The translations under genes and the position numbers were made by a program. The notes below the pieces were generated by a model. That model was not told where the DNA came from, did not search any database, and saw only the letters and a program-made list of their open reading frames with translations. This document shows, piece after piece, positions 52,553 to 60,085 of a DNA stretch of 64,000 nt. The first letter of the stretch is position 1. Every line of letters starts with the position of its first letter. This DNA is from Paraburkholderia franconis. Its GTDB lineage: Bacteria > Pseudomonadota > Gammaproteobacteria > Burkholderiales > Burkholderiaceae. The stretch spans positions 62,001-126,000 of the forward strand of contig NZ_WHNP01000023.1 of the NCBI RefSeq assembly GCF_009362735.1, given 5' to 3'.

Positions 52553-52612
52553 ATTGACCTGAAAACAAGCACTGATGCGGCGCAGCGACGCACATAATGA
52601 AACCCAACGCCG

Positions 52613-52629
52613 CAAAACGTATCGTTTTG
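52613..52629. promoter_or_regulatory. Palindrome upstream of the sigma54 element (possible activator site)
   Basis: CAAAACG-TAT-CGTTTTG, perfect 7+3+7 inverted repeat, 61-77 bases upstream of the -24 element. Distance and symmetry suit an enhancer-binding-protein or repressor site. Confidence 0.5.
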
Positions 52630-52981
52630 TTTCAGATTTGCACAATGCCATTTTTCAGGAGATTTGAGAAACGGCATTAACTTGTGAATCGTAAGTCACT
52701 GATTCATCAGGAAGTGCGAATATCGTCGCAGGCGTTCGAGTAATACGTTCATGCCTGAAAGCCCTTTAATAAGTGATTTCCGGATAGAACGCGTTTTGAT
52801 TCAGATGTGTTCCGTTCCTTTTGTGTGCTGGCGCACGGATTGCGATTTTGATCAAAAGCCTCGTTTTTAAAGGCGCGAATGTGTCGGACAAAAGCCAACG
52901 CCCGCTGCGCAAGTGTCGGCGTGGGGCGCCATTACTTCAGTCAAAAGGATTGCGATGATTATCGCCGCGGGACGAAAACGT

Positions 52982-55642
52982 TTAGCGGTAATAGACGGCG
53001 GCCGTTGCGTTGATCGCGCGAACTTCTCCATCGGGTGTCCGGGTTGTATCACTTGCGTGCAATGGGATCAGCGGAACCTTCACGGGCCGGCCGGGCGCGA
53101 GATGAAACCCGTCGCGTCGCGCACGAAAGTGCGAATCGGCGATATGGACGAAGCGCGCGAAGCGGCGCGTTTCGATCACGAGCTGCCAGCCATCGGACGA
53201 GGCCTCGGGCGTCGCCGTGAGGCCGAGGTCGTGGCGCTCGAGCGCGGTGCGCTCCGGCAGATGGAAGGCCTCGGACAGCACCGCGCCGCTCGCGGCATCG
53301 CGCAGCGTCGCGATGGTCACGTCATGTGCGCGCGGGCCGAAGCGGTACGCGTGCGTGAAATCGAAGAACTGGCCGAGCAGATCGGCTGCGGCGATGCGCT
53401 CGGTGCGGCGCGCAGCCAGCTCGAGCGCGCGGCTCGCGTGTGCGACGCTGACTGCGCCATCGCGCAGGCAAACGATGTCGAGCTGAACGCCGAGCGTCTG
53501 ATTCGTCTCATTGATGAGGTGCACGTCGAGGCCGTTCAGCCCTTCGTCGGTGATGACGGCCTGCACGGGCTGCAGCACGCCCGCGAGCGCATGCCACGCG
53601 CTTTTCGGGCGGCCCGTCGCATCGATCACGCCCCAGCCCGCGCCTGCCCGAAGGTCCTGCAGCTGCCACACGAGCGCGCCGCCGCACGGCGAGCCCGCGC
53701 GGCGCCATTCGCCGAATACGTCGGTGAAAAGGTCGGCGACGACGGCACGCGACAGATCGAGATAATGCTGCGGGTCTTCGTAGCGCAGCCGTGACGGTTG
53801 CACGCCGTAGAGCGTGCGCAGGTAGTGATCGCGCACGTCGTCGAAATCCCAGCCGGCGCCGGGGTCGCGCGGCACCGCATTCTTCCAGCACGGATCATGC
53901 GTGTGGATCGTGCCGAGCGCATCGTGCAGCGTCGCGTCATCGGGGACGTTCGCGAAGGCGAGGCACTCGGCCGCGAAGCGCACCTGCGCGCGGCGCGCGT
54001 CGTCGAGCGGGCGCTGATAGGCGCCGACGCCGTAGTAATGGGTGATGCCCGTGCGCGTCGCGAAGGGCCAGGCGCCGCCCGTCGGCGAATGCGCGACGTA
54101 GGGCACGTCGGGCCGCTCGCTCGCGACGATGGCGGGCAGCCGTTCGGTGAATAGCGGCTGCGCGCGCTGCGCGGTCGGCAGGCCGAACATCGCGGCCTGC
54201 TGGTCGATCTCGCTGCCGCCGCACAGCACCGCGAGCGACGCGACATGCCGCGTACGCGCGAGAAACTGCGTGGCTTCGCGCGCGACCGTTGCGGCAAACG
54301 CATCGTCGTTCGGATAGTCGAAGTTCGCGAACGGGAAGTCCTGCCAGATCAGGATGCCGTGCTCGTCGGCGAGACGGTAGAACGCGTCGGACTCGAACAC
54401 CATCGTGCCGCCCACGCGCAGCATGTTCATTCCCGCATCGCGCACGAGTGCGAAGGCCTGTGCGAGCTGTTGCGGCGAGCCGGCGAGCGTGACGAGGTCG
54501 GCGCTCGTCCAGCACGCGCCGCGGCAAAACACGGGCACGCCGTTGACCTTCAGCGCGAAGCCTTCGCCATCGTCGCCGCGCGTGACATCGATCGTGCGAA
54601 AGCCGACGCGGCCCAGTTCGATCTGCATACCGGTCTGAATACCGGTCCGCGTATCGGTCCGCGTACCGGTTCGCGTACCGGTCTGCATGTTGCCGATGCG
54701 CACGGCAAGCTCATGCAGCGTCGGCGTGCCATGCGTGTGCGGCCACCATCGCTCGACCTTCGGAATGCGCAGCGAGCCCGTCAGCGTGCGTTTTGACGCG
54801 TCCGCCGGCGTATCCGCGTTCGGATGGCCGGCGTACCATTGCAAAGGGGCTTCCCAAGCGCCTTCGACGCTCGCGCATATCAGCGACGCGTGCCCCTCGA
54901 TCGCATCGCTCGCCTGCGGGTGCACGAACGTGAGCGCCAGCGTGACGATGCCGTCGTCGCCGTCGAGCCGGGTCTTCACGTCGACGCGATCGATGGCGAG
55001 CGGCGCGCTGCCGAGCAATTCGATCGCGCGCCACGGGCCGACGGGCTGCACCTGGGGGCACCAGCCCGGCATGTAGCCGAGCAGCGTGGTGCGCACATTG
55101 CGCAGCGTCGGCGGCGTGACGAGACGCGGCCGCCAGCGCGCACGCGAGCGGCGCGCGCCGAGCGCGGACGCAAGCGAGCGGAAGCACAACGCGAGCGTCG
55201 CGTCCTCGTGCAGCTCGAACGCGATGTCGTGCGTGACGAACATCGAATCCGACGTGAGCAGCCGTTCGCCGTCGAGCCAGACTTCGGCGAGCGTCGCGAG
55301 TCCGTGCAGGCGCAGGCGCTGCGCGCCCCGGCCCGCGAGCCGCAGACGATACCAGTGGTCGTCGAATGCGAACGCGGGCGCGCGCTCGATATCGAGCAGG
55401 CCCGCCGCGCGCCATGCCGATGCGACCGTGCCGGGTACCTGCGCGGGCAGCCAGCCGGCCTCGGGCAGATCGGCGGGTGTCGCGCATGCGCCGGGCTTCG
55501 TCGTCACGCATTGCCAGCCGTGCGTGAGCGGCCGCGGCCAGCAGGATGCACGAAGGGCGTCGCCCGTGCAGGTTGAGGTGGTGGAAGCGGTGCTCGTACA
55601 TTGCGGCACGAGCGCCAGGAGGTCGTTTGGCAAGGCGCGCAC
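52982..55642 (-). CDS. GH2-family beta-mannosidase-like protein
   Basis: 886 residues, GTG start at 55642. GH2 layout: N-terminal jelly roll (AEVWLDGERLLTSDSMFVTH), immunoglobulin-like domain, TIM barrel with VNGVPVFCRGACWTSADLVT, MNMLRVGGTMVFESDAFYRL, LIWQDFPFANFDYP and the acid/base region LAVLCGGSEIDQQ; the nucleophile Glu is probably in VRFAAECLAFANVP. The residue before the acid/base Glu is Ser rather than the Asn nearly invariant in the clan. A TGTRTGTRTDTRTGIQTG insert comes from a 12-bp repeat. No signal peptide, so probably cytosolic. Last gene of the aminoacyl-carrier operon, 58 bases after the DUF1839 stop. Confidence 0.8.
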   Translation of the reverse strand: MRALPNDLLALVPQCTSTASTTSTCTGDALRASCWPRPLTHGWQCVTTKPGACATPADLPEAGWLPAQVPGTVASAWRAAGLLDIERAPAFAFDDHWYRLRLAGRGAQRLRLHGLATLAEVWLDGERLLTSDSMFVTHDIAFELHEDATLALCFRSLASALGARRSRARWRPRLVTPPTLRNVRTTLLGYMPGWCPQVQPVGPWRAIELLGSAPLAIDRVDVKTRLDGDDGIVTLALTFVHPQASDAIEGHASLICASVEGAWEAPLQWYAGHPNADTPADASKRTLTGSLRIPKVERWWPHTHGTPTLHELAVRIGNMQTGTRTGTRTDTRTGIQTGMQIELGRVGFRTIDVTRGDDGEGFALKVNGVPVFCRGACWTSADLVTLAGSPQQLAQAFALVRDAGMNMLRVGGTMVFESDAFYRLADEHGILIWQDFPFANFDYPNDDAFAATVAREATQFLARTRHVASLAVLCGGSEIDQQAAMFGLPTAQRAQPLFTERLPAIVASERPDVPYVAHSPTGGAWPFATRTGITHYYGVGAYQRPLDDARRAQVRFAAECLAFANVPDDATLHDALGTIHTHDPCWKNAVPRDPGAGWDFDDVRDHYLRTLYGVQPSRLRYEDPQHYLDLSRAVVADLFTDVFGEWRRAGSPCGGALVWQLQDLRAGAGWGVIDATGRPKSAWHALAGVLQPVQAVITDEGLNGLDVHLINETNQTLGVQLDIVCLRDGAVSVAHASRALELAARRTERIAAADLLGQFFDFTHAYRFGPRAHDVTIATLRDAASGAVLSEAFHLPERTALERHDLGLTATPEASSDGWQLVIETRRFARFVHIADSHFRARRDGFHLAPGRPVKVPLIPLHASDTTRTPDGEVRAINATAAVYYR
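54623..54682. repeat. Five 12-bp in-frame tandem units in the GH2 gene
   Basis: Units CTGCATACCGGT, CTGAATACCGGT and CCGCGTACCGGT-type; they encode TGTR/TGIQ tetrapeptides on the minus strand. Frame-preserving. Confidence 0.9.
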
Positions 55643-55660
55643 AGCGTGTTCCGTTGAGGC

Positions 55661-55690
55661 GGCGAACGCGCCCGCCGAGGCGCGTTCGCC
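55661..55690 (-). terminator. Hairpin between DUF1839 and GH2 genes
   Basis: Perfect 11-bp stem GGCGAACGCGC/GCGCGTTCGCC with an 8-base loop and no T run. Possibly attenuates transcription into the GH2 gene or stabilises the upstream mRNA. Confidence 0.5.
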
Positions 55691-55700
55691 GCGGCAGCCG

Positions 55701-56732
55701 CTACAGCGTCAGCGACGCAAGCGGCGGGATGGTCCGCTCGTAGGCGGCTTCGAGCACGTCGAAGCAGTCGTCGCAGGTGTCGCGCCGGCCCCGCGCCATC
55801 GCGCGCACGAGACGGAACTGCATCACCATTGCTTCCGATGCGATTCTTTGCGCGGACGCCGCAATCGGCTGTGGAATCCCAAAGCCTTGCGCCGACAGCC
55901 AGATCACATACTTCGACAGAAACTCGAAATTCGCGCCGAGCTGCCGCATCAGGTTGAACGAATACGGATGGAAAAAGGGCTCGCCGCGCTCGAGGAGCAT
56001 GTCGAGATGCGCGGGGAAGGCCTTGCGCCATTCGCTGACGGGATTGCGCAGCGGCCTGCGCGCCAGGTGCGCGCGCAGCAGTTCCGCCGATGCATGCGCG
56101 AGCGCCACGCCTTCCAGCGCGGGCCGCGCCTGCTTGGCGAACTCGACATACGGAAACAGATACTCGGGCTGTCCCTCGAACTGCGGCAGCTTGCGGAACA
56201 CGCCGTCGTAGTCCTCGCCGTCGAGCGTGTGATAGCCCGTGTTGTGGAAGTAGCCGAGCCGGCGCGCGGCGGGATCGATATGGTCGATGCCGACCGTCGT
56301 CTTCGGATGCTCGCGGCGATACGACGTGGCGCGCGTATTCGGCAGGTAATAGCCGTCGACTTCGACGAGCACCGTATGTCCCCGCTGAGTCTGCGCGAAC
56401 ACGCGGTCTTCGAGCGAATCGTAGATGGCCAGCTCCTGCACCTGCGTGCCGTACAGGCGCTCGATGTCTTCGAGCGGAAACTTGAAGAACGTGAACTGGT
56501 CGCCTTCGAAGTCCTGCGTCACCGTGAACGCGAACGCGGCGCGCGGATCGAGGCCGAAGCCGTGCAGCAGCTCGATCCACAGGTCGATGTAGCAGTTCGT
56601 TTCCTGCCATACGCGCTCGCCCTGATGCAGCGGATGCGACGCGTGGCTGCGCATCGGCCGAGGCGCGTCGGCGGCGCCCGTTGCGGCGCCCCCGGCAATG
56701 GCCGTCAGAGCGGACGTGACGGGCGGAATCAT
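55701..56732 (-). CDS. DUF1839 family protein
   Basis: 343 residues from ATG 56732, overlapping the ligase gene by ATGA. Features: GERVWQETNCYIDLWIELLH, FTVTQDFEGDQFTFFKFPLE, YYLPNTRATSYRREHPKTTV and GYFHNTGYHTLDGEDYDGVF. The family is of unknown function and, to my knowledge, occurs next to amino acid:[carrier protein] ligases. Conserved Cys (NCYIDLW), His (IDHIDP, YFHNTGYH) and Asp residues could form a thioester-handling active site, so a transferase accepting the carrier-bound amino acid is a reasonable but untested idea. Confidence 0.8.
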   Translation of the reverse strand: MIPPVTSALTAIAGGAATGAADAPRPMRSHASHPLHQGERVWQETNCYIDLWIELLHGFGLDPRAAFAFTVTQDFEGDQFTFFKFPLEDIERLYGTQVQELAIYDSLEDRVFAQTQRGHTVLVEVDGYYLPNTRATSYRREHPKTTVGIDHIDPAARRLGYFHNTGYHTLDGEDYDGVFRKLPQFEGQPEYLFPYVEFAKQARPALEGVALAHASAELLRAHLARRPLRNPVSEWRKAFPAHLDMLLERGEPFFHPYSFNLMRQLGANFEFLSKYVIWLSAQGFGIPQPIAASAQRIASEAMVMQFRLVRAMARGRRDTCDDCFDVLEAAYERTIPPLASLTL

Positions 56733-57760
56733 GCGCCCGCTCCCGCAAGACCCTGCTCGATGCGCGCCTTCGTATCGCCCCACAGCAGCGCGCGCACGTC
56801 GTCGGGCCATGTGTTCACGTCGAGCCCGTGATGGCGGAAGAGGGCGAGCGTGATGCGCTCCATGCCGAAGCCCACGCATCCCGTATGCGCGACCGAGCCG
56901 TCTTCGCATTCGATCTTCCAGATCGCGCCGAAGTGGTCCATGTGATAGTTGAACGACAGGCAGGCCGTCTTGCTGTCGGGATTCGCGACGGGAATCAGCA
57001 GCTCGAACTTCAACGCCTGCGCGCGCTGGCTGTCGGCGATGATCTTGCCGCCGCGTCCGAAGAACGGATCGTTGGCGAGGTCGACGTCGACGGGCAACTG
57101 GAGCAGCGAAACCAGCAGCGAGCCTCGCTCGACCCACATCTGGCGGAACGCCATCACCTGTTGCGCGTTGCCGAGGCGCACGTACTCGCGCTGGCGGAAC
57201 ATCTGCATGCGCGCGGGATCGAGCGACGGCTCATGTCGAAAGCAGTACGACAGCACGTCGATCGTGCGGCCGTCGGCGGGCAGCGGGCCGCGCCGCGCCA
57301 TCACGGGATAGATCGGATAGCACGCGGCGGGCGTCAGCACGACGCGCGTCGGCTTTTGCTGCGACATCCATTCGGTGTCGCGGTCGTCGCTGCTTTCCTT
57401 CATCGCGTCGTCGAGACAGCGCAACAGGCGCTGCTGGCCCGCTTCCGTGCCGCAGAACGAATGGATCGTGCCGGCCAGATTCGGAAAGCTCTTCAGATAC
57501 TCGCTGTCTTCGAAGTCCGTGCGGCGCATCGCGGGCGGAAAGCGCAGCACTTCGGGGTCCTGATCGGCGCCCAGATGCGTGATCGCCGCATTCAACCGCT
57601 CGACGACATCTTCGAACACCTGGCTGCGGCCATACAGGCCGTTTTCGCCCGTGTCGATCAGAATGCCCTTCGCGAGAAGGCGCTCACGAAGCGTCGGGTC
57701 CGCGCCCGCGGCCTGCGCATCGGATGCGGCGAGCGCGGCCGTATCGGTCATCGTGTTCAT
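56729..57760 (-). CDS. Amino acid:[carrier protein] ligase (seryl-tRNA synthetase-like)
   Basis: 343 residues. A class II aminoacyl-tRNA synthetase core without the tRNA-binding coiled coil of SerRS. Motif 2 region FRHEPSLDPARMQMFRQREY, motif 3 GCVGFGMERITLALFRHHG. Cys147 (TPAACYPIY), Glu192 (QREYV) and Cys295 (HTGCVGF) have the spacing (45 and 148) I recall for the zinc ligands of the Bradyrhizobium enzyme. Known relatives activate glycine or alanine with ATP and load it on the phosphopantetheine of a dedicated carrier protein. ATG 57760 has GGGGAG 8 bases upstream and follows the previous stop by 1 base. Confidence 0.92.
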   Translation of the reverse strand: MNTMTDTAALAASDAQAAGADPTLRERLLAKGILIDTGENGLYGRSQVFEDVVERLNAAITHLGADQDPEVLRFPPAMRRTDFEDSEYLKSFPNLAGTIHSFCGTEAGQQRLLRCLDDAMKESSDDRDTEWMSQQKPTRVVLTPAACYPIYPVMARRGPLPADGRTIDVLSYCFRHEPSLDPARMQMFRQREYVRLGNAQQVMAFRQMWVERGSLLVSLLQLPVDVDLANDPFFGRGGKIIADSQRAQALKFELLIPVANPDSKTACLSFNYHMDHFGAIWKIECEDGSVAHTGCVGFGMERITLALFRHHGLDVNTWPDDVRALLWGDTKARIEQGLAGAGA

Positions 57761-57761
57761 T

Positions 57762-59042
57762 TCAGGCTCTCCCCGGCGCGGCGGGACGCTGCGCCAGCAA
57801 CAGGCTCGCCGTGTTCATCGCGATGCGGTCGTTGTTGATCATCAGCGGCGCGGAATGCAGGTCGCGCAGATGCCGCCCGACGCTGTACTCGGTGCCGTTC
57901 TTGTAGCCCGCCATGCCGCAGATCAGCAGCACTTCCTGCACGACCTGAAGGGCCGTCGTCGAGATGCTGGTTTTGAGCGTGTTCATGTCGGACGCGAAGC
58001 CGAGCATCGCGGACAGCGGCGCATCCGCCTGGCAGGCGCCGAGCTTCGCCTGATGCGCGGCGCGCGCGGCGTCGAGCGCAACCGAGAGGCGCGCCTGCAT
58101 CATCTGCAGCAGCCCGACGGCTTGCGCGAGACGTATGCCCGACGGCGGCACGAAACCAGGCTTGCCGCGCGTCTGCGCGCGGAAGAATGCCTTCGCGCGG
58201 TTCACGGCGTCGGCGGCGATGCCTGTCCACACGGAGGCCCACAGCGTGTGCGAGACGGGCAGCATCGTCTGGTCGGCGATGATGGCGAAGGGCGTCGGCA
58301 GAATCTGTCCGGCGATGCCCGTGGCGACGAGCCGGAAGCCCTCGCTGCAGGTGCCGCGCATGCCCATCGAGTCCCAGCTGCCGCGCTTTTCGAGCTGCGT
58401 TTCGTCGCGCAGCGTGACGATCATGACCTGATCCGATGGCGCCGATTCCGCGGTGCGCCGCGCCGTCACGAGAATGACGTCGGCCTGTGCGCCATACGAG
58501 ATGGTGGGCGCGAGCTTCTCGATGCGGAACATGTCGCCATCGATTTCGACGGCGCACGCGCTCGTGCGCAGATTGCCGCCGATCGTCTCTTCCGACGTCG
58601 CGGAAGCGAGCAGCCACTGCTTTTCGGCGAGCTGCGCGAGCAGATCGCGGTGCCACGCCGACCCGCTGCCGTGTTCCTCGATGCACGCGACCTGGATCTG
58701 ATGCATCGCGTAGATCATCCCCGTCGACGCACAGCCTTGCGCGAGGATTTCGCAGATCGCGGCCACGTCGGCGAGCGACAGCCCGGCGCCGCCGAAGCGC
58801 GCGGGCACCATCGCGGACAGCAGACGTTCGCGCCGGAGCACGTCGAATGCCTCGACGGGAAAGCGCGCTTCGCTATCGACCGAGTCGGCATGCTGCGCCG
58901 CGATTTGCGCGGCGCGCTGCGCGGCCGCGCGCCAGGCCGGTTCCGGTTCGATCGCGACGAGCGCGGCCCCTTCGGGTGCCTGGGACGCTTCGGACGCGAT
59001 GGACGCAGCGGCGGATTCTGCCTGCATCAGCGGCGCGTTCAT
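57762..59042 (-). CDS. Acyl-CoA-dehydrogenase-like flavoprotein (class D oxygenase-like)
   Basis: 426 residues. ACAD fold: N-terminal helical domain (FDVLRRERLLSAMVPARFGG, AGLSLADVAAICEILAQGCA), middle beta domain, and C-terminal helices with GYKNGTEYSVGRHLRDLHSA and PLMINNDRIAMNTASLLLAQ. The YEGT-type catalytic base of medium-chain dehydrogenases is not seen; RHLRDLHSAPLM resembles the type-2 group that includes DszC-like monooxygenases and sugar N-oxygenases. Overlaps the carrier protein gene by ATGA. It probably oxidises the amino-acyl group on the carrier. Confidence 0.82.
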   Translation of the reverse strand: MNAPLMQAESAAASIASEASQAPEGAALVAIEPEPAWRAAAQRAAQIAAQHADSVDSEARFPVEAFDVLRRERLLSAMVPARFGGAGLSLADVAAICEILAQGCASTGMIYAMHQIQVACIEEHGSGSAWHRDLLAQLAEKQWLLASATSEETIGGNLRTSACAVEIDGDMFRIEKLAPTISYGAQADVILVTARRTAESAPSDQVMIVTLRDETQLEKRGSWDSMGMRGTCSEGFRLVATGIAGQILPTPFAIIADQTMLPVSHTLWASVWTGIAADAVNRAKAFFRAQTRGKPGFVPPSGIRLAQAVGLLQMMQARLSVALDAARAAHQAKLGACQADAPLSAMLGFASDMNTLKTSISTTALQVVQEVLLICGMAGYKNGTEYSVGRHLRDLHSAPLMINNDRIAMNTASLLLAQRPAAPGRA

Positions 59043-59290
59043 GCTGCCGCCTTTGCCAGTTGCAGTTCGGTGACGGCAGCCGCCAGTGAATCGATGCTGG
59101 AAAAGAGACGGCGCGTCAGCATGCGGTCCGGAATCTCGATGCCGAATTCGTCTTCGATCGCGAGCATCAGGTGCACGGTAGCGAGCGACGAGAGGCCTGC
59201 AGCATAGAGGTCTGCGTCGTCGGCAAGCGTGTCGGCGGGTACATCGAGCCGTGCCGATTCGGAAAGAATGCGTCGCAGTGCTGTTTTCAT
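59039..59290 (-). CDS. Aminoacyl carrier protein (phosphopantetheine-binding)
   Basis: 83 residues, acidic helical fold of the acyl carrier family. The attachment site is in DLYAAGLSSLATVHLMLAIE: Ser34 or Ser35 in place of the usual DSL. The rest, EDEFGIEIPDRMLTRRLFSS, is standard helix III. First gene of the operon with the flavoprotein, ligase, DUF1839 and GH2 genes, and the obvious substrate of the ligase. It needs a phosphopantetheinyl transferase encoded elsewhere. Confidence 0.9.
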   Translation of the reverse strand: MKTALRRILSESARLDVPADTLADDADLYAAGLSSLATVHLMLAIEDEFGIEIPDRMLTRRLFSSIDSLAAAVTELQLAKAAA

Positions 59291-59391
59291 GAACGGAGCC
59301 CCTCAGAGTGTTTTGGCGAGAGCGGGTTGCTTCGAGTCCGGCGACGCGTGCGCGCTTGCATGCACGAGTGACACCTGGTCAGCGAGGGTCG

Positions 59392-59407
59392 TGCACGGGA
59401 CGGACCA
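59392..59407 (-). promoter_or_regulatory. Weak sigma54-like element ahead of the carrier protein operon
   Basis: Minus strand TGGTCCGTCCCGTGCA: correct GG-N10-GC spacing and 9 of 12 consensus positions, 102 bases upstream of the carrier protein start. In GC-rich DNA such a match can arise by chance; given only as a lead. Confidence 0.25.
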
Positions 59408-59548
59408 GTGCGCCGGTTGTCCGTATTTAACGGATTGCGACGCAGCAACGTCGGTGCGCTGGCGCACGGAAACACAAGGGTCCGGGAGCGTACTGTGTCG
59501 TCGTGGCAACGGGCTTGACGGCCGCCCGAAACGTTCTGGGGAAACGTA

Positions 59549-60085
59549 ATGATGAACTGGAAAACACTCGAGTTCGAACAGTTCACTGCGCGCGAACTTT
59601 ATCTGGTCATGCGCGCGCGCAGCGCAGTGTTCGTCGTCGAGCAGGCGCATGTCTGTCTCGATGCGGACGGCCATGACGAGAAGGCCTTGCATGTGTTCGC
59701 AGTGGACGACATGTCGCGTCCGATGCCCGTGCTCGCGTATGCGCGTCTGCGTCCGGGCGACGACGAAGACCCCGAAGTGGTGATCGACAAGATCATGACG
59801 AGCCCGAGGCGGCGCGGCGACGGCACGGCCGAGATGCTCATCGAGCGCGCGCTGCAGGCCGTTGCGCAGCGCTGGCCGGGGCGTCCCGTGCGGGTGACGG
59901 CGCCCGAGGGGCTCAAGAGCTTTTACGAGCAGTTCGGCTTCAGAAAGACAGAAGGGCCGTTCCTCGAGCACGGCGCGCCTTATATCGGCCTGTCCTGCAG
60001 CCATCGTCACAATAAGACGCAATCGGGCGACGCCCGCCGCGCGCGGCATGGCCTTGCGTTCGGCGGCACGTTCGAGCTGCTGTAA
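59549..60085 (+). CDS. ElaA-type GNAT acetyltransferase
   Basis: 178 residues. NWKTLEFEQFTARELYLVMR, ARSAVFVVEQAHVCLDADGH (the ElaA hallmark VFVVEQ plus D-DG-D), LAYARLRPGDDEDPEVVIDK, and the acetyl-CoA-binding SPRRRGDGTAEMLIERAL. The last 30 residues extend past the fold. The substrate of ElaA proteins is not well defined. Its TAA overlaps the ATG of the polymerase gene (TAATG), so it is translationally coupled to an exopolysaccharide gene, which may mean it acts in that pathway. Confidence 0.85.
   Translation: MMNWKTLEFEQFTARELYLVMRARSAVFVVEQAHVCLDADGHDEKALHVFAVDDMSRPMPVLAYARLRPGDDEDPEVVIDKIMTSPRRRGDGTAEMLIERALQAVAQRWPGRPVRVTAPEGLKSFYEQFGFRKTEGPFLEHGAPYIGLSCSHRHNKTQSGDARRARHGLAFGGTFELL

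Larger units (their letters stand above)
52352..52981. other. 630-base regulatory region ahead of the exopolysaccharide operon
   Basis: No gene is supported. It is richer in A/T than its surroundings from 52590 to 52870. Contains a sigma54-type element (52537-52552), a 17-base palindrome (52613-52629) and a small inverted repeat CTTGCCGCCTGGCTTGCGGC near 52422. The GH2 gene to the right ends at 52982, so the whole promoter region serves the Crp/Fnr-led operon. Confidence 0.6.

Noticed and set aside
59505..59530. TGGCAACGGGCTTGAC as a sigma54 promoter for the ElaA-polymerase genes
   Set aside because: The essential GC of the -12 element is GA.
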